Assembly (NCBI RefSeq): GCF_963666015.1
Contig: NZ_OY762555.1
Location: 3,224,001 to 3,288,000 of the forward strand
Length of the DNA: 64,000 nt
Direction of reading: 5' to 3'
Source: an uncultured Sphaerochaeta sp.
GTDB taxonomy: Bacteria; Spirochaetota; Spirochaetia; Sphaerochaetales; Sphaerochaetaceae
This document shows positions 9,074 to 16,628 of the stretch, piece by piece; the stretch's first letter is position 1, and every line of letters begins with the position of its first letter. Both the position numbers and the translations under genes were made by a program. The notes below the pieces were generated by a model. That model had not been told where the DNA came from. It did no database searches and worked only from the letters and a program-made list of their open reading frames with translations.

Positions 9074-9086
9074 GTTTTTCTCCTTG

Positions 9087-10376
9087 CTAGCGTTTGAGTA
9101 CATCAGCCCATCTTCTCTGTACTTCATCCATCACTACCTGCTCATCCAGAGTATGTACTTTTCGTTGTTCCATAAGGAGTCTTCCCTGACAGAAAACTGT
9201 ATCGATATCAGAGCTTTGTGCTGCATATACCAACGCGCTGAATGGGTCATTGAGCGGGGTAAGATGGCTTTTCTTCAAATCTATGAGAATTATGTCTGCT
9301 TCCTTGCCAGCTTCAAGAGTTCCTATTGTATCATCAATCCCCAGAGCTTCAGCACCATGCTTGGTGGCCATCTCCAATACTTGGTAGGGTGTTAATTTCT
9401 CCCCGCCGGTTTCCAGTACTCTTCCCAGGAGACTGGCAATATGCATCTCCTCTATCATGTTGAGATTATTGTTGCTGCTCGCCCCATCGGTGCCGAGTGC
9501 AACAGGAATTCCTGCATGGAGATAAGAGGCTATTGGAGCAATGCCGCTGGATAGTTTGAGATTACTGCTTGGGTTGTGCACGATGGTGGCATCGAATGAC
9601 TTGAGAAGATCAATATCTTCATTGCTCAAGTGAACACAATGGGCCAGCATGCTCTTTACATCCTGCAAGACGCCAATCTTTGCAAGATAGGCTGGGGGAG
9701 TCATTCCTGTCTGTGCAATGCAGTCCTCTACTTCTTTCTTGGTCTCGCTGAGATGTGTATGGAATACCCTTCCATGCTGTCGCGCCCAAGATGCTGCAAA
9801 TTGGTAGGTCTCCTGCGTACAGGTATAGATGGCGTGAGGGGCGACATTGAGAGTGAGACGGCCTTCGGCTTGTGCAACGTAGGGAGCCAGCAATTTTTCC
9901 CGCGCTTCTACCCTGGCTTTGTTCTCTTCAAGTTCGCCGAACAGCGTTACCCCTATGCTTCCCCTGATACCCCCCTCAATCACAGCCTGTGCAGTTGCTT
10001 GGGGTTCAAAGTACATATCTGTGAACATGGTGCACCCACTCTGGATAAGCTCAACGATGCCAAGGCGGCTGGCAGCCAGTACGTCATCTGCTGTGAGTTT
10101 CCCTTCAATCGGGAATATCTCTGCAAGCCATGCCTGTAGTGTTGGCAGGGAGTCTTTATAATTGCGCATCAGTTCCATGCTTAAATGAGTATGAGCATTT
10201 ATCAAGGAAGGCATTGCTAGGAATGAGGATCCATCAATGATACGGTCGGCATTGAAGGAAGGGTCGCTTGTTCCGACAAATACAATATGTTTCCCATCGA
10301 TACCGATATCACCACGAAGGCTCAAACCTTCCTTGGTCATCGGAATGATGAGTACGTTGGAAATGAGTGTTTTCAT
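9087..10376 (-). CDS. mtaD: 5-methylthioadenosine / S-adenosylhomocysteine deaminase
   Basis: Metal-dependent amidohydrolase of the TrzN/SsnA type, predicted to deaminate MTA (and possibly SAH) to the inosine form. The metal ligands start with HTH (H62 and H64) in LINAHTHLSMELMRN; further ligands are seen in FHTHLSETKKE, MLAHCVHLS and LGTDGASSNNNLNM. The 429 residues match the family. Pairing with mtnA supports an MTA-directed role, probably through methylthioinosine and a phosphorylase not present here. No Shine-Dalgarno site is visible; instead a TACTAT hexamer lies 6 nt before the ATG, so the mRNA may be leaderless. The gene starts 23 bp behind the acyl-CoA synthetase gene, so it may be transcribed both from that operon and alone. 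Confidence 0.85.
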   Translation of the reverse strand: MKTLISNVLIIPMTKEGLSLRGDIGIDGKHIVFVGTSDPSFNADRIIDGSSFLAMPSLINAHTHLSMELMRNYKDSLPTLQAWLAEIFPIEGKLTADDVLAASRLGIVELIQSGCTMFTDMYFEPQATAQAVIEGGIRGSIGVTLFGELEENKARVEAREKLLAPYVAQAEGRLTLNVAPHAIYTCTQETYQFAASWARQHGRVFHTHLSETKKEVEDCIAQTGMTPPAYLAKIGVLQDVKSMLAHCVHLSNEDIDLLKSFDATIVHNPSSNLKLSSGIAPIASYLHAGIPVALGTDGASSNNNLNMIEEMHIASLLGRVLETGGEKLTPYQVLEMATKHGAEALGIDDTIGTLEAGKEADIILIDLKKSHLTPLNDPFSALVYAAQSSDIDTVFCQGRLLMEQRKVHTLDEQVVMDEVQRRWADVLKR

Positions 10377-10382
10377 GTGGCT

Positions 10383-10411
10383 ATAGTACCATGAAACTAC
10401 TACGCAGTCAC
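10383..10411 (-). promoter_or_regulatory. Candidate promoter of mtaD giving a leaderless mRNA
   Basis: Minus strand GTGACT, 17 nt, TACTAT, then 6 nt to the ATG. Each hexamer matches the sigma-70 consensus at 4 of 6 positions or better. It overlaps the end of the acyl-CoA synthetase gene. Confidence 0.45.
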
Positions 10412-12109
10412 CTTGTTGCGCTTGATCTTTTTGGTACTTGTCATGTCCATTGGCTCATTGGTAATGGTGAGCTTGGTAATTTTCTTATACCCTGAAACAC
10501 GTTGATTGACTTCCTTGATTACCCGCTCAAGATCCTCCTGCTGGGAGACCTGGTGTTCCTGGTAGTACTCAGCATTGGGGTAGATTACCGCTTCAATCAG
10601 CTCGCTGGGAATGTTTCTCTTTTCTTGGTATCCACGAATGAGTATCTGTTCCACCTGACTGTAGAGCTGGAAAAGGTCTTCAATCTCCTCAGGGTATACA
10701 TTCTTGCCACCTTCAGTGACGATGATATTTTTAGCTCTTCCCTTGAGATAGAGATAGTTTTCCTTGTCGAGGTATCCTAGGTCGCCTGTCTTTAAGTAAC
10801 CTTCCTCATCAAATAATTCAGCGGTATGGACCGGATCGTTGTAATAACCTTGGGTGATGTTTGGGCCCTTGACCCGGATTTCTCCCACTCCGTTTTCATC
10901 AGGCTCTGCGATCTTCATCTCCACCAAGGGGAACACCATGCCAACAGATTCCACCTTGAAGTGGCTGATTGGATTGAGTGTAAGGATGGGACTCGTCTCG
11001 GTAAGTCCATAGCCTTGGATGAAATCAAGACCAAGCTGTTGATACTGCTTGAAGACCTTTGGAGCGAGCGGGCCAGCACCACAGATGAGGAAATTATTCC
11101 GGTCCAAACCAATCTTGCTGAGCAGTAATTTGTTGAAGGTTTTCCTGAAGGGATTCCAATGCAGGTGTTTCTTGGTAAATCCATTGATAACCATCATTGT
11201 ATGTACCAAGGTATTGATCAATAATCCTTTTTTCTTGACCTGTTTCAAGATACCGGCAAGCAGTTTGTTGTACAGAAGCGGTATTCCCATAAAAATGGTG
11301 ACCTTGCCTTCTCTCAAGTCATTGATCATTTTACTTACCACAATATCCTGCCCAAAGACACACTCTGCCCCATGTTTGATGGATTCAAGCAGTACTGCTG
11401 TACAGCAATAGCTATGGTGTAGTGGAAGGAGTGCATACAATACATCAGTTTCATCGAGACTGAGGAATGTTCCATCACACGCTTGGTAGAGGTCGCTTAC
11501 AATGTTTGCATGTGTGAGCATAGCCCCCTTCTCATTGCCTGTGGTGCCACTGGTAAAGAGGATGGAAGCAATATCATGTTCTGAGCTCGGTATACGGTTA
11601 TACGGTTTATTCGCTTTCAGGGTGGAAATGCTTGGAAATGATTCACTCTCTCCCAGGAGCGTCGAGCACCCCTTCAATTCCTTGAACCATTCTTTCTGTT
11701 TGTCGAGTGCTTCAAGAATATTCTTATCAGCAAAAATATACGAGGCATTCACAAAACTGCTGAGTGTTTCAACGCGGTCAGTATTCATCTGGTTGTCCAA
11801 TGGAACAACGATTGCACCTGCATGTAGGGTCGCCAGATAGGAAATAGCCCATGCTGGGCTGTTTTTCCCGTTGATGACGATATGATCACCTTTTTTTATG
11901 CCACATTCCTGTAAATACGAACTGACTCGAGTGACTTCTTGGAGAATTTCAGAGAATGTAAGGGTTTCCCTATTGGGTTTGAAAACAGTGAAGCCGTTTC
12001 GCTTCCCGAATTTTTTTTCTGTGATCAGCAATAAGTCTATGATAGTTGGCCACTGTCCTTCGAACAGTACACCACGATATTGGTCAAGGTCATCCCAGGA
12101 ATGTTTCAT
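10400..12109 (-). CDS. AMP-dependent acyl-CoA synthetase (long-chain fatty acid CoA ligase-like)
   Basis: Activates a carboxylic acid, probably a fatty acid, through an acyl-adenylate to the CoA thioester. The ANL-superfamily core motifs are present: the P-loop ILFTSGTTGNEKGAMLTHAN near residue 185, GYGLTETSPI, TGDLGYLDKENYLYLKGR and the A10-type lysine region near the C-terminus (TSTKKIKRN). The 569 residues fit FadD-like enzymes. A weak GGAG site lies 14 nt upstream of the ATG. It heads a minus-strand series with mtaD and mtnA at 23 and 13 bp spacing, although its function does not obviously fit MTA salvage. An exogenous fatty acid recycling role is possible but is inference. Confidence 0.85.
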   Translation of the reverse strand: MKHSWDDLDQYRGVLFEGQWPTIIDLLLITEKKFGKRNGFTVFKPNRETLTFSEILQEVTRVSSYLQECGIKKGDHIVINGKNSPAWAISYLATLHAGAIVVPLDNQMNTDRVETLSSFVNASYIFADKNILEALDKQKEWFKELKGCSTLLGESESFPSISTLKANKPYNRIPSSEHDIASILFTSGTTGNEKGAMLTHANIVSDLYQACDGTFLSLDETDVLYALLPLHHSYCCTAVLLESIKHGAECVFGQDIVVSKMINDLREGKVTIFMGIPLLYNKLLAGILKQVKKKGLLINTLVHTMMVINGFTKKHLHWNPFRKTFNKLLLSKIGLDRNNFLICGAGPLAPKVFKQYQQLGLDFIQGYGLTETSPILTLNPISHFKVESVGMVFPLVEMKIAEPDENGVGEIRVKGPNITQGYYNDPVHTAELFDEEGYLKTGDLGYLDKENYLYLKGRAKNIIVTEGGKNVYPEEIEDLFQLYSQVEQILIRGYQEKRNIPSELIEAVIYPNAEYYQEHQVSQQEDLERVIKEVNQRVSGYKKITKLTITNEPMDMTSTKKIKRNKVTA

Positions 12110-12181
12110 GATAGGGAAATCTCCAAAAGAAATGCGAATGATAGAAATCTACTAGATGCTTTTTATACGAATCTATCGATT

Positions 12182-12210
12182 ATTCTCACAGAAAGGTCCC
12201 TATTTGTCAA
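12182..12210 (-). promoter_or_regulatory. Promoter of the acyl-CoA synthetase gene
   Basis: Minus strand TTGACA, 17 nt, GAGAAT. The -35 is a perfect consensus and the -10 matches 4 of 6. It leaves a leader of about 65-70 nt. Confidence 0.6.
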
Positions 12211-12262
12211 GAAAAGCCTAAATTGTTTCAGAGGAAATGATTGGATTCTTAGTTAAAACGTA

Positions 12263-13024
12263 CTATTGGTCAGGAAATAGTCTCTTGTCAGTGTCTAGGA
12301 AAGAAATATCCTCATAGACAACGTCACTCAGTCTTTCCAGTCTTCTCCTGTCATTGCTTCCGGTGAGAACTGCTATCCGATAGCCTGACTGAGCCCGTTT
12401 AGCAAACAGCATATCAGTGAGTGTGTCTCCTACCATCGCCACTTGGGAGGGGGTAATCCCCGCTTGTGTGCAGAATGCATTGAAGGCTTCATTGTGGGGT
12501 TTCCTGCGATAGTTACTGTCACGGCTAGCTATGAAATCTACCATTTTTTCTAACCCCATCAAGGAGAGAAACAGATTAGTTGAGGAAGCATTGTCACTGG
12601 TAATGACACCAATATGGTACCCCTCTTCCTTCAGGCGTCTGAACAAACGTTGTTGAACAGAAAAATCCATCTGCTTGAGTTTCTCGTTAAGGAGAACTTC
12701 ACTGTGTTTGACACTTCTGTTATACCCTTTTATTGCCTTTATTGCGTTGACACGATATCGAATACAATAAAGAAGGAATCTTCTGAGTATTTGGACCCTG
12801 CGATGGGTGAACACCAAGCCACGGGGAATGCACTGCCCCTCTTCATCGATGCCCATCAGGCTCAACATCGCCTGTTTGGCAGTCTGGTGGTGCTGCTTTC
12901 CCATGGAGTTGAAGGTAAGGGCGATACCCTCCTTGAGGATAGTCTCCCAGACTTGGGCGTAGTCAAACAACGTCCCATCCTTGTCAAAAATGATTCCCTT
13001 GAGTTTCTCAACCTTTTGTGCCAT
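12263..13024 (-). CDS. HAD-family phosphatase (phosphoglycolate phosphatase-like)
   Basis: Haloacid-dehalogenase hydrolase predicted to dephosphorylate a small phosphometabolite. Motif I is FDKDGTLFD with nucleophile D14 and D16, motif II is the ITSD segment, motif III is the lysine in RRKPHNEAF and motif IV is VAMVGDTLTDMLFAK. The cap insertion between motifs I and II is about 110 residues and basic, larger than in minimal Gph enzymes. Substrate is not predictable. No ribosome binding site is seen; a TATGAT hexamer ends 8 nt before the ATG. The gene is divergent from the SMUG-type glycosylase gene with about 50 bp between starts. Confidence 0.8.
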   Translation of the reverse strand: MAQKVEKLKGIIFDKDGTLFDYAQVWETILKEGIALTFNSMGKQHHQTAKQAMLSLMGIDEEGQCIPRGLVFTHRRVQILRRFLLYCIRYRVNAIKAIKGYNRSVKHSEVLLNEKLKQMDFSVQQRLFRRLKEEGYHIGVITSDNASSTNLFLSLMGLEKMVDFIASRDSNYRRKPHNEAFNAFCTQAGITPSQVAMVGDTLTDMLFAKRAQSGYRIAVLTGSNDRRRLERLSDVVYEDISFLDTDKRLFPDQ

Positions 13025-13032
13025 GTTGGGGT

Positions 13033-13038
13033 ATCATA
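13033..13038 (-). promoter_or_regulatory. Candidate -10 element of the HAD gene
   Basis: Minus strand TATGAT (5 of 6 to consensus) ending 8 nt before the ATG, with no convincing -35 (3 of 6 at 17-nt spacing). It would give a leader of at most 1-2 nt. Confidence 0.35.
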
Positions 13039-13073
13039 CGGTACAAACCGACTTTTGTGCTAGGGGGACAGTG

Positions 13074-13811
13074 GTGCAGAATCACTCACAAGAAATCGTC
13101 CAACGGACAGAGCTGTTTGCTTGGCAGGTAGAACAACTACGATTTAGTGGAGATTTTTATATCTATAATCCTTTGCAATATGCATGGAATATGCATGAAG
13201 CCTATTTGAGAACCTACCTCTCTAATCCTGTAAAGGCGCTGATGCTTGGGATGAATCCCGGACCTTTTGGCATGGCCCAGAATGGGATTCCCTTCGGTGA
13301 GGTTGGTGCAGTGAAGCAGTTCCTCAAGCTTGATGAACCTATTGAAAAACCTTCTATCGAGCATCCGTCACGTCCGGTGCTTGGATTGTCTGTACAGAGA
13401 AGTGAGGTTAGCGGCAAACGTCTATGGGCATTGATGGAAGAACATTATAAACGTGCTGATGTGTTTGCCGAGGAAATGGCCATCGTTAATTATTGTCCGC
13501 TGGCCTTCATGGAACGAACCAAATATGCGAAGAACATCACTCCTGACAAGCTGCCCAAAGTTGAGAGAATGGCCCTTGAGGCAATTTGTGACCGGTATCT
13601 CATGGACCTGATCATGCTGTTGCAGCCAACCTATCTTATTGGAGTAGGAAAGTATGCACTGAAGAAGTTGCAACAGGTGGTTTCAGATGATAGTAGATAT
13701 ATACTAGGTTCCATCATTCACCCCAGTCCAGCCAATCCTCAAGCAAACAGGAATTGGAGAGAGAAAACACAAGAGCAACTCATTGCCCTTGGTATCTGGA
13801 AAGATGCATAA
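13074..13811 (+). CDS. SMUG1-like uracil-DNA glycosylase
   Basis: Base-excision repair enzyme of the SMUG branch of the uracil-DNA glycosylase superfamily, expected to remove uracil or hydroxymethyluracil from DNA. Seen are the uracil-pocket motif MLGMNPGPFGMAQNGIPFGE, the NYCPLAFME segment that holds the base-reading asparagine, and the DNA-intercalation motif HPSPANPQANR with its catalytic-region histidine. The length of 245 residues fits. GTG 13074 was chosen as start because an AGGGGGA site lies 5 nt upstream; a second GTG is one codon before. An ATG at 12981 would overlap the divergent HAD gene and has no such site. Confidence 0.88.
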   Translation: MQNHSQEIVQRTELFAWQVEQLRFSGDFYIYNPLQYAWNMHEAYLRTYLSNPVKALMLGMNPGPFGMAQNGIPFGEVGAVKQFLKLDEPIEKPSIEHPSRPVLGLSVQRSEVSGKRLWALMEEHYKRADVFAEEMAIVNYCPLAFMERTKYAKNITPDKLPKVERMALEAICDRYLMDLIMLLQPTYLIGVGKYALKKLQQVVSDDSRYILGSIIHPSPANPQANRNWREKTQEQLIALGIWKDA

Positions 13812-13952
13812 GCTTGTATTCTAGATTTGTTTTATATCCTAGGTGAATATGTCACTTTTAGAAATGTAATTCCCGAAAAAAAGGGCTCTTAGCTTACAAT
13901 TATGAAAAAATCTTACTAGACAATCAACATTGGCTTTGATACTCTGTAGGAC

Positions 13953-14843
13953 ATGGATACCATGCTTGCGCGTCCTGCTTATGCCAAGGTTAATCTACAT
14001 CTGGCCGTCGGCCAACCGTTTCAAGATGGGTATCATCCCATCTGTTCTCTATTTGCCTTGGTGAATCTTGCCGATGATGTTTCCATCACGGTGAAGGGGA
14101 AGAGCAATTTCGAGGTAGAAGTAACTGGATTGGAAGCGTTTCAACTTGATGGAGAGGATACTTTGACCAAGGCTGCCCGCCTGTGGTGTGAGCGAACTCG
14201 GTTACCCCTCTCTTTACAGATACATTGCAAGAAACGTATTCCTTCCCAGGCAGGTTTGGGTGGGGGGTCAAGTGACGCTGCTTCCGTGTTGCTTCTGTTG
14301 CAGGACTATGCTGGAAAATCTGCGCTTGACGAAAAATCCTTGGCTGATATTGCGCTGCAAGTTGGTAGCGATGTCCCCTTCTTCCTGTCTTCGCATTGCT
14401 GTGCAATAGTGACTGGTAGGGGAGAAGTGATTACCCCTATACAGCAGAGGGATCTGGCATTGTGTTTGGTGATGCCGACCTCCTTTGCTACATCTACGTC
14501 ATCTGCCTATGCTAAGCTTGACGAAGTTCGTAGCGGTGGTTTTGTTTCATTGGGACCTACAGGTGAGGAGATTGCAGAAGTTTTCAAGAAATCACCTGCG
14601 GTATGGAAAAGTATGTTGTATAATGATTTTCAACAAGGTGTGGAGCACCAAGACTTCTATGGCCAACTTGGACATCTATGTAGTACTAGCCATGGATATT
14701 GTGGTCTTACAGGCAGCGGTGCTTGTTGGTTTTTCGTCAGTGATGACACGAAACAGGTACAGGTTGTTTACGATAAGATACAGACGCGGTTCGGTGCTGG
14801 AGTAATGAGCTGGAAAACCGGTTTAGTTATGAAAATAAGATAA
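13953..14843 (+). CDS. ispE: 4-diphosphocytidyl-2-C-methyl-D-erythritol kinase
   Basis: GHMP kinase that phosphorylates CDP-methylerythritol in the MEP pathway of isoprenoid synthesis. The N-terminal substrate motif is PAYAKVNLHLAVG, the ATP-binding loop is SQAGLGGGSSDAASVLLLL, and the C-terminal glycine loop is LTGSGACWF. Length 296 residues. ATG 13953 is preceded by TAGGA; an in-frame ATG three codons later is an alternative. A TAGACA hexamer lies 17 nt before TACTCT, which ends 7 nt before the ATG, so a very short leader is possible. The 141 bp upstream holds nothing else clear. spoVG follows at 19 bp, the same neighbour order known from Firmicutes and spirochaetes. Confidence 0.95.
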   Translation: MDTMLARPAYAKVNLHLAVGQPFQDGYHPICSLFALVNLADDVSITVKGKSNFEVEVTGLEAFQLDGEDTLTKAARLWCERTRLPLSLQIHCKKRIPSQAGLGGGSSDAASVLLLLQDYAGKSALDEKSLADIALQVGSDVPFFLSSHCCAIVTGRGEVITPIQQRDLALCLVMPTSFATSTSSAYAKLDEVRSGGFVSLGPTGEEIAEVFKKSPAVWKSMLYNDFQQGVEHQDFYGQLGHLCSTSHGYCGLTGSGACWFFVSDDTKQVQVVYDKIQTRFGAGVMSWKTGLVMKIR

Positions 14844-14862
14844 AGGTTGTTTGGAGGTTCTT

Positions 14863-15156
14863 GTGGACATTTCAGAGGTTCGAGTACGAAAAGTCAGTCA
14901 AGCAGGTAAATTGAAGGCTTATGTGACCGTAACGTTTGACAATCAATTTGTGGTACACAATATCAAGATTATAGAGGGCAGGGAAGGAGACTTCATTGCT
15001 ATGCCGAGCAGGCAGTTGGCCAATGGGGAATTCAAGGATGTAGCCCATCCAATCAGCAGCGATTTCAGGGATCATTTGCAGCAAGTGGTGATGAATGCAT
15101 ATGACTCTGAAGAAGCACAGGAAGCTCCCCAGGAAACAGAAAAAAAGGAATTATAG
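14863..15156 (+). CDS. spoVG: SpoVG family RNA/DNA-binding regulatory protein
   Basis: Small regulator whose relatives in Borrelia, Staphylococcus and Bacillus bind DNA and RNA site-specifically. The 97-residue product begins DISEVRVRKV and contains the conserved strand-turn segments VTFDNQFVVHNIKII, GDFIAMPSR and DVAHPI with SSDFRDHL, followed by an acidic, glutamate/glutamine-rich tail. GTG 14863 was chosen: a GGAGG site lies 5 nt upstream and the family starts at this point; a TTG four codons earlier overlaps the ribosome binding site. It is probably co-transcribed with ispE and followed by the tRNA-Gln promoter. Confidence 0.92.
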   Translation: MDISEVRVRKVSQAGKLKAYVTVTFDNQFVVHNIKIIEGREGDFIAMPSRQLANGEFKDVAHPISSDFRDHLQQVVMNAYDSEEAQEAPQETEKKEL

Positions 15157-15164
15157 CAATTCGC

Positions 15165-15191
15165 TGGACAAACTTGGGAATATGGTATACT
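15165..15191 (+). promoter_or_regulatory. Promoter of tRNA-Gln
   Basis: TGGACA, 15 nt, TATACT with an upstream TGG forming an extended -10. It lies about 14 nt before the tRNA 5' end. Confidence 0.6.
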
Positions 15192-15205
15192 GTCACTTCC
15201 GTTGT

Positions 15206-15277
15206 TGGGAAGTCGCCAAGCGGTTAAGGCTCTGGTTTTTGGTGCCGGCATCGGGGGTTCGAATCCCTCCTTCCCAG
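15206..15277 (+). tRNA. tRNA-Gln (anticodon UUG)
   Basis: The 72-nt cloverleaf has a 7-bp acceptor stem TGGGAAG/CTTCCCA, a D-arm with AAGCGGTTAAGG, anticodon loop TTTTGGT with TTG at positions 34-36, and T-loop GGTTCGAATCC. Discriminator is G, as required for glutaminylation. CCA is not encoded. A glutaminyl-tRNA synthetase is encoded at 41.4-43.2 kb. Confidence 0.96.
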
Positions 15278-15278
15278 T

Positions 15279-15314
15279 AGTGAGCAGTCCTGTCTTTTGG
15301 ACTGCTCACTTTTT
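15279..15314 (+). terminator. Intrinsic terminator of tRNA-Gln
   Basis: Perfect 11-bp stem GTGAGCAGTCC/GGACTGCTCAC, 8-nt loop, then TTTTT. Confidence 0.95.
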
Positions 15315-15329
15315 CATTGTGTGGAGTAC

Positions 15330-15359
15330 TTGTGTTGGTGCGCCAAAACATTCTATACT
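15330..15359 (+). promoter_or_regulatory. Candidate promoter of rplY
   Basis: TTGTGT, 18 nt, TATACT. The -10 is strong and the -35 weak. It would drive the rplY-pth-tilS-ftsH-lepA series, with a leader of about 80 nt. Confidence 0.4.
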
Positions 15360-15449
15360 CCCACACTAGTGGTATTCTAAATATCCAAATGTTATGGTAA
15401 TTGGGCATCATGCAATAAAGATGCGCCAATGAGAGTACAAGGAGTATGT

Positions 15450-16067
15450 ATGTCTGACATCAACAGAAGCTTAAAAGCTAAACCAAGAACCGAAGATTTC
15501 GGTAGTGCCGGCGCTCGTCGCCTGCTTCGTGGCGGCCAGATCCCTGCCGTTATCTATGGCAAGAAGGATCCTGTGCACATTGCCCTTGATGCCCGTGAAT
15601 TCACCAACAAGATGCGTCACTTCTCAGAGACAGCATTGCTGAAGATTGCTGTAGGCAGAAAGCACTATGAAGTATTATTGAAAGATTATCAGGAAGACCT
15701 GATGCGTGGAGAGATCAAGCACGTTGACTTCTATGAGGTTACTCGTGGTCAAGCCCTACGTACCTTGGTTGCTGTTGTGCTCAAGGGAAGCCCAATTGGA
15801 ACCCGTGAAGGTGGTGTCCTTGACCAGGTTCTCCATGAAATTGAAATTGAGTGTTTGCCAAAGGATCTTCCCGATTCAATTGAGGCTGATGTAAGCCACT
15901 TGGAGATCAACCAGGCATTGCACTTGAGCGACATGAAATTCCCAGAAACCATCAAGGTTCTTGAAGAGATGTCCAGGACTGTTGCTTCCGTCAAGGGAGT
16001 AAAGGCTGAGGTTGTAGAAACTGCTGAGGAAGAGGATGAAGCAGCAGTTGTTTCCGAGGAAGAGTAG
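15450..16067 (+). CDS. rplY: 50S ribosomal protein L25 (CTC family, long form)
   Basis: Binds 5S rRNA in the large ribosomal subunit. The 205 residues correspond to the long general-stress/CTC form with an N-terminal L25 5S-binding domain (from about residue 8, with GSAGARRLLRGGQIPAVIYG) and a C-terminal beta domain (from about residue 95), ending in an acidic tail rich in Glu and Ala. ATG 15450 was chosen over ATG 15429 because AAGGAG lies 5 nt before it. The gene is followed 9 bp later by pth, the usual neighbour of rplY in many bacteria. Confidence 0.95.
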   Translation: MSDINRSLKAKPRTEDFGSAGARRLLRGGQIPAVIYGKKDPVHIALDAREFTNKMRHFSETALLKIAVGRKHYEVLLKDYQEDLMRGEIKHVDFYEVTRGQALRTLVAVVLKGSPIGTREGGVLDQVLHEIEIECLPKDLPDSIEADVSHLEINQALHLSDMKFPETIKVLEEMSRTVASVKGVKAEVVETAEEEDEAAVVSEEE

Positions 16068-16076
16068 GGGGGGACA

Positions 16077-16628
16077 ATGCAGTTGATTCTTGGTCTGGGT
16101 AATCCCGGTGCCAAGTATGCAAACTCCCGCCACAATGTCGGATTCGATGCAGTGGAAGCTTGTGCAGCGTTTTTTCAGGTTCGCCTGAGAAAACGCTGTT
16201 TTCGTCTTTATAGACAAGCAAGAGTGGGGAGTTCTGTATCTTTGGTTGAACCACTAACCTACATGAATAAGAGTGGGGAAGTCATGCGTTACTTCCCTGA
16301 TGTGAAAGCAGAAGAAATTGTGGTAGTCTGTGATCAGATGGATCTACCTCCAGGATTGATCAGAATCCGAAGGGGAGGGAGCAGTGCTGGTCATAATGGC
16401 CTCAAGAGTCTTATCAGCTCATTGGGCAGCAACAACTTCACGCGTATCTATATTGGAATCGGTAGGCCGGATGAAGGGGTATCGGTGGTGGACCATGTCC
16501 TCTCTCGTGATTCGTCTCTTGCCTTACAGGAAGGAATTATGCTTGCTTCCTCAGCACTGCAGGATCTTATAAGTGGAAAGTCAACGGAGGAGGTAATGCT
16601 TGCCTACAATAGACGCAATCGTTCCTAA
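16077..16628 (+). CDS. pth: Peptidyl-tRNA hydrolase
   Basis: Releases tRNA from peptidyl-tRNA that has dropped off the ribosome. The catalytic histidine is H19 in NSRHNVGFD; N9 (GLGNPG), the asparagine in LTYMNKSG and the aspartate in VVCDQMDLPPG complete the active site. GGSSAGHNGLKSL is the family signature. Length 183 residues. A run of G's ending 4 nt before the ATG serves as ribosome binding site. The 3' end overlaps tilS by 29 bp in another frame. Confidence 0.95.
   Translation: MQLILGLGNPGAKYANSRHNVGFDAVEACAAFFQVRLRKRCFRLYRQARVGSSVSLVEPLTYMNKSGEVMRYFPDVKAEEIVVVCDQMDLPPGLIRIRRGGSSAGHNGLKSLISSLGSNNFTRIYIGIGRPDEGVSVVDHVLSRDSSLALQEGIMLASSALQDLISGKSTEEVMLAYNRRNRS

Noticed and set aside
10377..10399. 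SAM or SAH riboswitch before the MTA salvage genes
   Set aside because: Only 23 bp separate the genes and no riboswitch core is seen there or in the leader of the upstream gene.
12981..13073. N-terminal extension of the SMUG-type glycosylase from ATG 12981
   Set aside because: It would overlap the divergent HAD gene, has no ribosome binding site and adds residues absent from the family. GTG 13074 has a good site.
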